In this document: in pieces, positions 16,431 to 23,547 of the stretch
Layout: each line of letters begins with the position of its first letter
Numbering within the stretch: the stretch's first letter is position 1
Source of the DNA: an uncultured Bacteroides sp.
GTDB lineage: Bacteria; Bacteroidota; Bacteroidia; Bacteroidales; Bacteroidaceae
Direction of reading: 5' to 3'
NCBI GenBank assembly: GCA_900555635.1
Contig: USLU01000005.1
Location: 1-64,000 of the forward strand
Length of the DNA stretch: 64,000 nt
Program-made: the position numbers and the translations under genes
Notes under the pieces: generated by a model
The model's database searches: none
Told to the model about the DNA's origin: nothing
Seen by the model: only the letters and a program-made list of their open reading frames with translations

Positions 16431-18524
16431 TCACACCTTTGCCACCCAATAGAATATTCCCTTATTCGTCCGCTTAAACTTCAAATTATTCTTCTTCAAG
16501 ATTCTTCCGAAAGTACTTACATTGCTGTTATTCAGTTTAATTTCCCTATTCCTATCGTGCAGTCTCTCCAATATCTGCATCGGAGAAAGATACTCTCCCG
16601 CTTCACCTTCCTCCGGAATACGGAAACAGCAATGAAACATTTGCTCCAACGGACTGACACATTCAAACTCACGGTTCGCTTCCTTCAAGATAGCTTCGTC
16701 TTCATCGTCAAACCAATAACGTTCTCCTTTCAAGATATCGTTCATAGCCTGAGCATACAGTTGCTTGTAATTTATCGTTACATTCGTATTAATAGGTGCC
16801 GTTACTTCCACACATACGAAACGGCGACTTCCACTGGTATCTGTAAGCAAATCTTTATGATTGCTCGTACCAATGAACGAGGCGTAACGACGCATCTCCT
16901 GAATACTGCTACCGTATGGTTTGCGAAGATTGGCTACCGGTTTCTGTAACAGATGCTTCAAAAACCCTTGCTGATTGGCACTTATCTGATCGAATTCGTC
17001 GATATTCACCAACAAAAAGCGTCCCAGATACATTTCCGCATCACGTTTGCTCTTAAAATCGAGGCTGTCCGTATAGCCGAAACGCAGTTCCGGTGGCAAC
17101 AAGATGCGACAGAAAGTAGATTTACGGTACCCTTGTGCACCAACCAATAGCGGTGAAGTACTATTTGCATGCATCTTATCTATTCCACGCCAATGCGCTA
17201 CCGTACTCAGGAACCAACGATAAAAAAATTCCCGCCAATGCGGATTGTCACAAGGCACAATATCAGCAAGCGCACGGATGCGGTCTTTGCCATCCCACCG
17301 ACCTGTACCACAAAGGTATTCCTCAACAGGGTTGTACAAAGGTACACGGTTGGAAGTAAGATAACGGTTCACATCCCGGTCCCACGCACGGATTCCCTCT
17401 TGCAAGGCATCCATCGCTACACTGCTACGGGCACGCTGATCCATCAACTGAAAATAGAAATGGATGGAGTCGCGCTGGCGGTATTCCAAGTCCCCCATCA
17501 ACTGATTGTAACGGATCTCGTAGCGACGTTCCATAAATTCTTCCAACTTCAAACAAGTTGCCTGTTCGGGGGTAAGTACACTCTTTTTACCAAAACCTCT
17601 ACACTCTCGATAGATATTATTTAACGTCGTGCGTACCGTTTGCTCGTCTGCCTGACGGTAGAAGTGTATCATTACCTGCCGCACAGCCTCCTCTTCAGGA
17701 ATGCCCGCCTTGAAGCATTGATCGCCCAAATGTACCAGCAACGGTTGAAGTTCGTCTCCACGCTGCCAATACTCCACTTCATCCAAAGCCTTGTTTAAAG
17801 CAGTTTCAAAAAGCAAAGTAAATGTTTGCGAAGTCTCATATCCCGGCTGTAAACGTTGCAGGGGATTTTCTTCCGCCAACTTATGCTGCCCGAAAGTTTC
17901 TTCGCCTGGCATAGTCAACGGCTGTTCCAAGCAAAATGACACAGCATCGGGGTTGTAATAGGGCATACTATCCTGCGTCATCCGAAAGCTGTCCGAGGGA
18001 GCAGGCACTTTCAGCAAAATCGGGAAAGGCAGAATCGGCTGGTAACACATCACTGCCATGCGGTAAGCGTGTGCATGGAACAGATTAATCTCTTCCTCAC
18101 TTTGAGGCAGATTCCCATTTGGAAAAGCAAAACAAACCCATAACTTCACACTTCGTCCGCTACTTCCGGCAAAGGCAGCACAAGTTTGCGGCAGAAGCGC
18201 AGCCCGTTCTTTCACCAACTCCACTTCGGAACTGCCGGAAAGTTGCTGCACTTCGAGCAACACAATGCCATTATAATGTTTCAATTTACGTTCACCCTCC
18301 CGAGTGCGTCCCAGTTCCACAGCAGGATAGACGCGCGGCAGGCAATCAATATGCTCGTAGCTCCCACGATCTTCCTTACTCGTATAACTCAGCATCGTTC
18401 GCAAACCACTGACATAGCGTCCTTTGGTTTCTATCTTGATTCGTTCTATAAATGCACCCGCCTCACAAGTGCTAATACTCTCTTTCCCGGTGCTTCCATC
18501 GGTTCTGACCAGGGTTATTCTCAT
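16431..18524 (-). CDS. VirE/BT4734-type primase-helicase-like protein (DUF3874 region)
   Basis: 697 aa. The N-terminal about 170 residues look like the BT4734/VirE_N domain, a degenerate primase-like fold. A helical middle (about 200-320) leads to a virulence-associated-E type P-loop region: LLVGAQGYRKSTFC (Walker A, about 458-471), LLVNIDEFDQI (Walker B, about 505) and FIGTSNHKDLLTD (sensor-like). The C-terminal winged segment ends FKRTNKGIFYWVAKV. This gene type is usually paired with an HU-like gene in Bacteroides, as here (18959, divergent), often near surface-polysaccharide loci. Its biochemical role is not established; resemblance to phage/plasmid primase-helicases suggests a mobile-element origin. 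Confidence 0.85.
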   Translation of the reverse strand: MRITLVRTDGSTGKESISTCEAGAFIERIKIETKGRYVSGLRTMLSYTSKEDRGSYEHIDCLPRVYPAVELGRTREGERKLKHYNGIVLLEVQQLSGSSEVELVKERAALLPQTCAAFAGSSGRSVKLWVCFAFPNGNLPQSEEEINLFHAHAYRMAVMCYQPILPFPILLKVPAPSDSFRMTQDSMPYYNPDAVSFCLEQPLTMPGEETFGQHKLAEENPLQRLQPGYETSQTFTLLFETALNKALDEVEYWQRGDELQPLLVHLGDQCFKAGIPEEEAVRQVMIHFYRQADEQTVRTTLNNIYRECRGFGKKSVLTPEQATCLKLEEFMERRYEIRYNQLMGDLEYRQRDSIHFYFQLMDQRARSSVAMDALQEGIRAWDRDVNRYLTSNRVPLYNPVEEYLCGTGRWDGKDRIRALADIVPCDNPHWREFFYRWFLSTVAHWRGIDKMHANSTSPLLVGAQGYRKSTFCRILLPPELRFGYTDSLDFKSKRDAEMYLGRFLLVNIDEFDQISANQQGFLKHLLQKPVANLRKPYGSSIQEMRRYASFIGTSNHKDLLTDTSGSRRFVCVEVTAPINTNVTINYKQLYAQAMNDILKGERYWFDDEDEAILKEANREFECVSPLEQMFHCCFRIPEEGEAGEYLSPMQILERLHDRNREIKLNNSNVSTFGRILKKNNLKFKRTNKGIFYWVAKV

Positions 18525-18697
18525 TTCTTTATTAGTTTTGAAAAATATTTAATAGATAAGAACTATTTCTTAGGAGAGTGCAAGGTACGGATAATCTTCC
18601 ACATTTCCAAACAAATAAGAGCTTTCATCTTCATAAGAAACGACGTTATTCAGCATCTGAAATATATAGATAAAATAATAAATATATTGGTCATAAA

Positions 18698-18729
18698 CTT
18701 GCATTTGCCTTATTAATTTTGTATCTTTG
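18698..18729 (+). promoter_or_regulatory. Promoter directed at the structured element and HU-like gene
   Basis: CTTG (18698-18701), 20 bp, then TATCTTTG (18722-18729), a good Bacteroides promoter. The expected start at about 18734-18737 coincides with the first base of the long inverted repeat. Confidence 0.6.
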
Positions 18730-18736
18730 GAGTATA

Positions 18737-18838
18737 CAAAACTTCGTCCCACGTACGGGGGCTTTCCGGCACACATTCGTAAACCGGAGAGCACACATCC
18801 CTGGGCTGCACAGCCCTCGTACGTGGGACGAAGTTTTG
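18737..18838 (+). other. 102-bp foldback element; candidate structured RNA leader
   Basis: A perfect 21-bp inverted repeat (18737-18757 and 18818-18838; ends CAAAACTTCG / CGAAGTTTTG) encloses two smaller foldbacks: GCTTTCCGG (18761-18769) with CCGGAGAGC (18784-18792, one mismatch) and GGGCTG (18803-18808) with CAGCCC (18811-18816). As RNA this is a long stem closing a three-way junction. The element is richer in G+C than its surroundings. It is followed by about 120 nt without a terminator before the HU-like ATG, so it would be a 5' leader. Alternatives are a miniature mobile element or a recombination site. The rest of 18525-18958 shows nothing else gene-like. Confidence 0.55.
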
Positions 18839-18958
18839 CATAAAGCTTTCCGACATTTAGCATGGTTCCTTTCCGTATAATACATAAACATTGAAGAGAA
18901 AAAGTACTGATGCCCCAAAGCTTCAACCCATATATTTCACAATTTAAACAATAACATT

Positions 18959-19594
18959 ATGGCAGCACAGTATGATTTCAGACCTATGCCGAAGGCAAAA
19001 GAAGACGGCAAATCACAACTCCTGTATCCGCGTATCGTAAACAAGGGTACCATCGACACCGAACGATTAGTAAGCGACATTAGCGCTATGTCTAGCTTCT
19101 CCCCCGGAGATATAGAGGGATTGCTAGCAGCATTCGAAGATCGTATTTCGTATTATCTTTCCGAGGGACATCATGTACAGCTTGGTGATCTCGGATATTT
19201 TTCGGCCGGACTCAGCGCTCGTCCCGTTGAAGACAAGAAGGAGATTCATGCGCAAAGTATTTATTTCGGGAGAGTAAATTTCCGGGTATCACCTGCCTTT
19301 CGCAAACGATGCGCCGGTTTTCTGGAACGTGTCCGTCCCGGATATGGCTTTCGACAAAGCCAAGAGCTGAGTGGTGCCGAACGTTATCGCCGACTGATGA
19401 CGTATCTGGACACGCATCCCTTCATTACCCGCCAAAATTATAGCGGAATAACCGGACTTTTGAAGAACAAAGCACTAAATGACCTCAATTTGCTTGTTAA
19501 TAAAGGTTATTTAGACACAATCGGAGGAGGATCGCATAAAGTCTACGTAAAGACTGTAAATAAAGAAGTTACAGAAGAAAATAGCGAAAAATAG
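18959..19594 (+). CDS. HU/IHF-like DNA-binding protein with C-terminal extension
   Basis: 211 aa, about twice the length of a standard HU. The HU-like fold occupies about residues 20-125: helical dimer region (DISAMSSFSPGDIEGLLAAFEDRISYYLSEGHHVQLGDLGYFSAGL, in pieces) and the strand NFRVSPAFRKR. The C-terminal 80 residues are predicted helical (SGAERYRRLMTYLDTHPFITRQNYSGITGLLKNKALNDLNLL), resembling a winged-helix-like tail with TRQNYSGITGL as a putative recognition segment. Such proteins are typically paired with VirE-like genes. Promoter and a strong foldback leader lie upstream. Confidence 0.85.
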   Translation: MAAQYDFRPMPKAKEDGKSQLLYPRIVNKGTIDTERLVSDISAMSSFSPGDIEGLLAAFEDRISYYLSEGHHVQLGDLGYFSAGLSARPVEDKKEIHAQSIYFGRVNFRVSPAFRKRCAGFLERVRPGYGFRQSQELSGAERYRRLMTYLDTHPFITRQNYSGITGLLKNKALNDLNLLVNKGYLDTIGGGSHKVYVKTVNKEVTEENSEK

Positions 19595-19604
19595 AGTACA
19601 AAAA

Positions 19605-19632
19605 GCGTGACGGAAACAGTTTGCCGTCACGC
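19605..19632 (+). terminator. Hairpin after the HU-like gene
   Basis: GCGTGACGG (19605-19613) pairs with CCGTCACGC (19624-19632) around a 10-nt loop, 11 bp after the stop codon. No T-run follows, so it may stabilise the mRNA end or need Rho. The gap 19595-19947 also has a weaker foldback at 19775-19807 (TGGCTTG / CAAGCCA); nothing gene-like is seen. Confidence 0.5.
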
Positions 19633-19947
19633 TGCCAACACGGTTGACAGCACGCATAAACAACTAAAATACAATCAATTATTCAATGAGTGACGGAGTG
19701 CTGGCAAATATGACAAAAACATTAATTGTAGAAAAATGCAGGTAGAAACTACACTATAGATTACAAAATAGTAATGGCTTGCATCTTCCGTAGAAGAATA
19801 CAAGCCAATTACCTCTCATTGTGCAATACTCCATAAGATTCTTTCAGAAAGGTTTAACACCATTACCGAAGATAAGATGATAACTATTTAGATTGATACA
19901 GTTTTAATGAAAAACGAGTATTTCATCTATTCATATTTCAGTTTAGA

Positions 19948-20361
19948 CTAAAGACTAAAATTTCCGTAAGCATAAGCTCCGTTAGTACCTTTAATTTCAA
20001 TCACGAAACTTCCAGATAGTTCACTTGACAACAAAATACTCTTTAAGGTTGGAGCCTCAACATTCACAGAAGAAGAATATACAATAGTACCTTCATGAGA
20101 GATTATAATCTCAACTTCTCCAACAGGTTCAAAAAAATCTAATTCTATAGAATGATTTTCACTGGTGAATGCAGATATTGGAATTGCAATAGGTATTGAG
20201 CGATATTCTTGATCAACCCCTTTGGGACGTTCAAATGAAATATCATTTCCATGTAATGTAACTCCCGCTTTAGTTGCAAAAATTTCAGAATTGGCAACTG
20301 ATGTACCAATAAATAATAGGCAACATAAACTTAATAGACGAAAAATAAATCTAGTTTTCAT
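19948..20361 (-). CDS. Small secreted DUF3244-type protein
   Basis: 137 aa. Signal peptide (LSLCCLLFIGTSVANS) followed by a single predicted beta-sandwich of about 105 residues. The ending SGSFVIEIKGTNGAYAYGNFSL is the recognised DUF3244 C-terminal pattern (LxSLxxGxYxIxIxxxxGxxYxGxF). The family is confined to Bacteroidetes and probably periplasmic; no function is known. It lies downstream of the TPR/HTH regulator but has its own promoter (20388-20417). Confidence 0.8.
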   Translation of the reverse strand: MKTRFIFRLLSLCCLLFIGTSVANSEIFATKAGVTLHGNDISFERPKGVDQEYRSIPIAIPISAFTSENHSIELDFFEPVGEVEIIISHEGTIVYSSSVNVEAPTLKSILLSSELSGSFVIEIKGTNGAYAYGNFSL

Positions 20362-20387
20362 AAGTACTATCTCTTTAATTGTTTCGG

Positions 20388-20417
20388 CAAAGTTAACGTT
20401 TAAGACAATATTTCAAG
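20388..20417 (-). promoter_or_regulatory. Promoter of the DUF3244 gene
   Basis: Minus strand CTTG (20417-20414), 18 bp, TAACTTTG (20395-20388), giving a leader of about 20-25 nt before the ATG at 20361. Confidence 0.55.
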
Positions 20418-20491
20418 AAATACACACTGGACACACAAGCGCTATACCATTCCACTAATATCCAGAATATTACCCACAAGAAGCAGTATAT

Positions 20492-22285
20492 TCAAGTGGA
20501 CATATTTAAAGGATAAAAAGTTAAAAATTTATCTAATTCATCATCAGTTTTCAATTTTAGCTTATCTCTTAACCTTTGTTTTTTCTTGAAAATCGAATTC
20601 TTCTCACATTGAAACACAATCATTAATCCTGGAACAGTAAAATCAAGTTTAACAAATATTGCTAACATTAGATTATTATCATTTAAACTAAATTCCTTTT
20701 TCAATTTACTCACAAAGTCTCCAAACATCAAGTCAATATATTCAAATACCTGATTTTTTTCTTTTTGAGTCATATTCTCAACAATGAGAAGTCCTTTCTT
20801 CAATTGTTCTAAAATATAAATACCACCTGCACAAGAATCTTCTTTTATTGCTTTATTTTCACTTACCAATATTTGAATTCTCTGATTCAATTTTGCAATT
20901 TGTTCTTTTACTGATTCATCATTTTTATTTTCCAGATCATATATTCTCTGATTTAGGTTTTCCATTTGTAACTCAGTATTCTTTGCAGTTGTACTTTCCT
21001 TACGTTTCAAGTCATCTATTTGGCAAATATATTGTCCTATTATTCGTTCATTTTTCTTTATAGCTTCAGTTACTTTCTCTAAATGTACCTTCAAACGTTT
21101 TCTCAAAATTCTCCTATATTGCTTTTTAATCCAAAAATATAAAGATACACTAACAATTATCAATAAAGAAGAGACTGAAATCCAAAAGTAAAATTGATTT
21201 TGATTTTTTTGTTCAAGCAAATTCTTTTCCATCTTTAACTTTCCTGTCTCATATTTACGTTGGAGAGTAAGAATTTGATTACTTAGATTTGTATTTTGAT
21301 CTAATTTCCACAATGAATCAGACTTTTCTTTATAATAAAGAGCTAGAGCATAATCTGTATTTTGTTTCTCTAATAAATAAAGATAGTTATATGCACCAGA
21401 CTGTGTATAAACATCTTTGGATTTCAAGCCTTGTTCAAAACACGCTCTAGCTTTATCCAACTTTCCAATTTGCCTATACACATCCCCCAAGGAGAAATAA
21501 TAGTGCTTAATAGTATGAGGATTCTTTTCAAATTTGATAGCCGATAAAAAATGATTTATAGCATTATCAAACTTTCCTTCTTTTTTTTCTATAATTCCTA
21601 ACATTTGAAGCAATGAAGGCAAAATAGATTTAGTACTATCACCATCTAGAAGAAAAATACCTTGATTTAAATACCACATCGCACTATCATTTTCTTGCCT
21701 AATATCGTATATCCAAGCCATATTACGGTAGTTATATATTATCCCCAATGTATCAGTCATTTTTCGAAAATAACGAACAGACTTTCGATAATTTTCAAGC
21801 GCCTCATCATACATACCTCTATCATCATTCAATCGCCCTATATACTCCTGCAACATCGCTTGCATTTTATACTCCTTTGTTTTTTCTAGTTTTGTTTGAG
21901 CATCCAAATAAACTTGCATGGCTATTGTATCATTACCTTGCAAAGCCAACATCTTCCCATAATACAAGAGTGCTTTCCCCGCCTTTACATTATCATCACT
22001 CTCTTGATAATAATCCACCGCAAGTTTTATCAATGAGTCAGACTGCAAACTATCCAAATAATTTTTATCACGTGCTTGGGTTAGAAGTAGGGCATAATCC
22101 GCACACTGTTTTCCATATAGTCTATCAGGATGGGGAATTTGATTTAATAACGATAATGCACTATCAGGATATGCTTCCATACATCTCTCCGCTTTACTTA
22201 GAATATCATTCGTTTCATTCTGTGTGCAAGAACAAAATAGTGCGCAAATAATTATAAATTGTAGATATCGTACCATAAGTTGCAT
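20492..22285 (-). CDS. TPR lipoprotein-anchored membrane regulator (second copy of type)
   Basis: 597 aa. Lipoprotein signal (ALFCSC), TPR repeats from about 25 to 320 (for example ALENYRKSVRYFRKMTD, AINHFLSAIKFEKN, KARACFEQGLKSK), a membrane segment at about 365-385 (FYFWISVSSLLIIVSVSLYFW), a long coiled coil (about 390-475) and a C-terminal helical domain of about 100 residues ending KKKQRLRDKLKLKTDDELDKF, which parallels the HTH end of the gene at 2855-4540. Same architecture as that gene, low sequence identity. An alternative start is the ATG at 22276. It may regulate the adjacent DUF3244 gene, which is an inference from proximity. Confidence 0.8.
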   Translation of the reverse strand: MQLMVRYLQFIIICALFCSCTQNETNDILSKAERCMEAYPDSALSLLNQIPHPDRLYGKQCADYALLLTQARDKNYLDSLQSDSLIKLAVDYYQESDDNVKAGKALLYYGKMLALQGNDTIAMQVYLDAQTKLEKTKEYKMQAMLQEYIGRLNDDRGMYDEALENYRKSVRYFRKMTDTLGIIYNYRNMAWIYDIRQENDSAMWYLNQGIFLLDGDSTKSILPSLLQMLGIIEKKEGKFDNAINHFLSAIKFEKNPHTIKHYYFSLGDVYRQIGKLDKARACFEQGLKSKDVYTQSGAYNYLYLLEKQNTDYALALYYKEKSDSLWKLDQNTNLSNQILTLQRKYETGKLKMEKNLLEQKNQNQFYFWISVSSLLIIVSVSLYFWIKKQYRRILRKRLKVHLEKVTEAIKKNERIIGQYICQIDDLKRKESTTAKNTELQMENLNQRIYDLENKNDESVKEQIAKLNQRIQILVSENKAIKEDSCAGGIYILEQLKKGLLIVENMTQKEKNQVFEYIDLMFGDFVSKLKKEFSLNDNNLMLAIFVKLDFTVPGLMIVFQCEKNSIFKKKQRLRDKLKLKTDDELDKFLTFYPLNMST

Positions 22286-22366
22286 TTCAAATCTTTTATA
22301 GATCTTACCAATAATAGAATTAACCCATTTAGCACTACCAAGGTAATGATTTAACAGTTAACTGAC

Positions 22367-22374
22367 CAAAGATA
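22367..22374 (-). promoter_or_regulatory. -7 element for the TPR regulator gene
   Basis: Minus strand TATCTTTG with TTCG (22398-22395) 20 bp further upstream as a weak -33. About 80 nt leader to the ATG. Confidence 0.5.
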
Positions 22375-22450
22375 CAAATATCTGTTTCAAAAAGCGAACT
22401 AAATGGAGGGAAATACAACACTCAGTACCTCACAAAAAAAATTAATATCA

Positions 22451-22476
22451 TATTTGCAGAGAAGACTCTGCAAATA
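22451..22476 (-). terminator. Perfect hairpin in the 22.3-22.8 kb gap
   Basis: TATTTGCAGAG (22451-22461) and CTCTGCAAATA (22466-22476) form an 11-bp stem with a 4-nt loop. Read on the minus strand a run of eight T follows about 12 bases after it, so it could end transcripts of the gene at 22777-23427, although it lies 300 bp beyond that stop. A second foldback is at 22611-22636 (GCTACTTTT / AAAAGTAGC). Otherwise 22375-22776 is AT-rich and shows no gene. Confidence 0.4.
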
Positions 22477-22776
22477 CAATATTAACTATTTCCTATAAAC
22501 AAACCTTTAAACTTTACCTATAAAATTGACCAATTCTAATAAACAAGAAAACTACTATTTAATAACCAATTATTTCGATAATAAAGAAGCAATGTCACAT
22601 TTGTAACTATGCTACTTTTACATATCCAAAAGTAGCAAACATTATAAAAATCTCATCAAAAAAGAAGTGGACAAAAAGTTACCTGGAATGCCCATCGATA
22701 AAGCACTGATTACAAATTGAATGTACATCTTAATGTCCTAAAAAGCAGTGGACAAAAGTTTATCTTGCTTATTAAA

Positions 22777-23427
22777 TTAAAAGCAATAGAACTCCAATAT
22801 CTGCTTCAATAGCACGCTTTCCTCAGATTCTTCTTGCGAAACACCTACTTTTTTCAAATTATAAAGTTGCGTCAAGAGGTATGCAGATTGCTTTTCACAA
22901 ACCCGAGTGTCATGTACCAACTCCGCCCAACATACTGTTTCTCCCCATAGATCGGCCGGGAAAAAGGATAATGCTTCAATAGGAATAGCTTTGTTCTTGA
23001 ATTTACGAAACACCTCCGCTAAAAAAGATACGATTTCAGTTATCTCCCTCTTACTCCTACTGCGAAAAGCAGATTGGCTATTTCTGCAACGCAACAAAAA
23101 GTAATATCCTATCCACAAATAAAAAGGAAACACTGCTATTTCAGAATGCACCGCTTTTTTCCAAAAAGAAACCAACGAAACATCCATGTCCCCCAATAGT
23201 TTATCCGTCTCATCATTAATATAAAAGTTCTGGCCCAGACATTCTACTACACAACCCCATTTTGCCATACAAATATAGTCTTTGGAATCGCTTGCAATAT
23301 CTTGCGCCTCTTTTAACATCAAAGAAGCTCTATCTTCACATTCCGGTTCATCTCCATACAGTCTACTCTGACGAAATAGCTGAAGAGATTGACACAATAA
23401 CTCATCAAAAGAGTATTCTGATTTCAT
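22777..23427 (-). CDS. Unrecognised cytoplasmic protein, 216 aa
   Basis: I do not recognise a family. The product appears helical and rich in Trp, Cys and Glu, without a signal peptide or clear membrane segment (WIGYYFLLRC is the most hydrophobic part). An ATG at 23499 would add 24 hydrophobic residues, but a near-consensus promoter (TTTG at 23484-23481, 20 bp, TACCTTTG at 23460-23453) lies inside that extension, so the ATG at 23427 (MKSEYSFDELLCQSLQLF) is chosen. It stands alone between the TPR regulator and the RND operon, in the same orientation. No functional call is possible. Confidence 0.65.
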   Translation of the reverse strand: MKSEYSFDELLCQSLQLFRQSRLYGDEPECEDRASLMLKEAQDIASDSKDYICMAKWGCVVECLGQNFYINDETDKLLGDMDVSLVSFWKKAVHSEIAVFPFYLWIGYYFLLRCRNSQSAFRSRSKREITEIVSFLAEVFRKFKNKAIPIEALSFFPADLWGETVCWAELVHDTRVCEKQSAYLLTQLYNLKKVGVSQEESEESVLLKQILEFYCF

Positions 23428-23452
23428 ATAATAAGTAAATCTCTGTAATAAA

Positions 23453-23484
23453 CAAAGGTAGCTAATGCCTATAAAACAGACAAA
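23453..23484 (-). promoter_or_regulatory. Near-consensus promoter for the 216-aa gene
   Basis: Minus strand TTTG (23484-23481), exactly 20 bp, TACCTTTG (23460-23453). One of the best Bacteroides-type promoters in the window; it decides the start of the gene at 23427. Confidence 0.7.
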
Positions 23485-23547
23485 AGCAACTGTGGACAAA
23501 GAACTTTTTTATGAACAGCCTAAGTATAAATCTATTAAGAATAGATT

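Noticed and set aside
18737..18838. Invertible promoter flanked by inverted repeats
   Set aside because: The arms contain an ACGTACG core like some Bacteroides inversion sites, but the 60-bp centre holds no TAnnTTTG in either orientation and is much shorter than known invertible segments. Kept only as an alternative.
18570..18926. Minus-strand open frame with cysteines over the foldback element
   Set aside because: It runs through both arms of the inverted repeat and the promoter; no family resemblance, no ribosome site.
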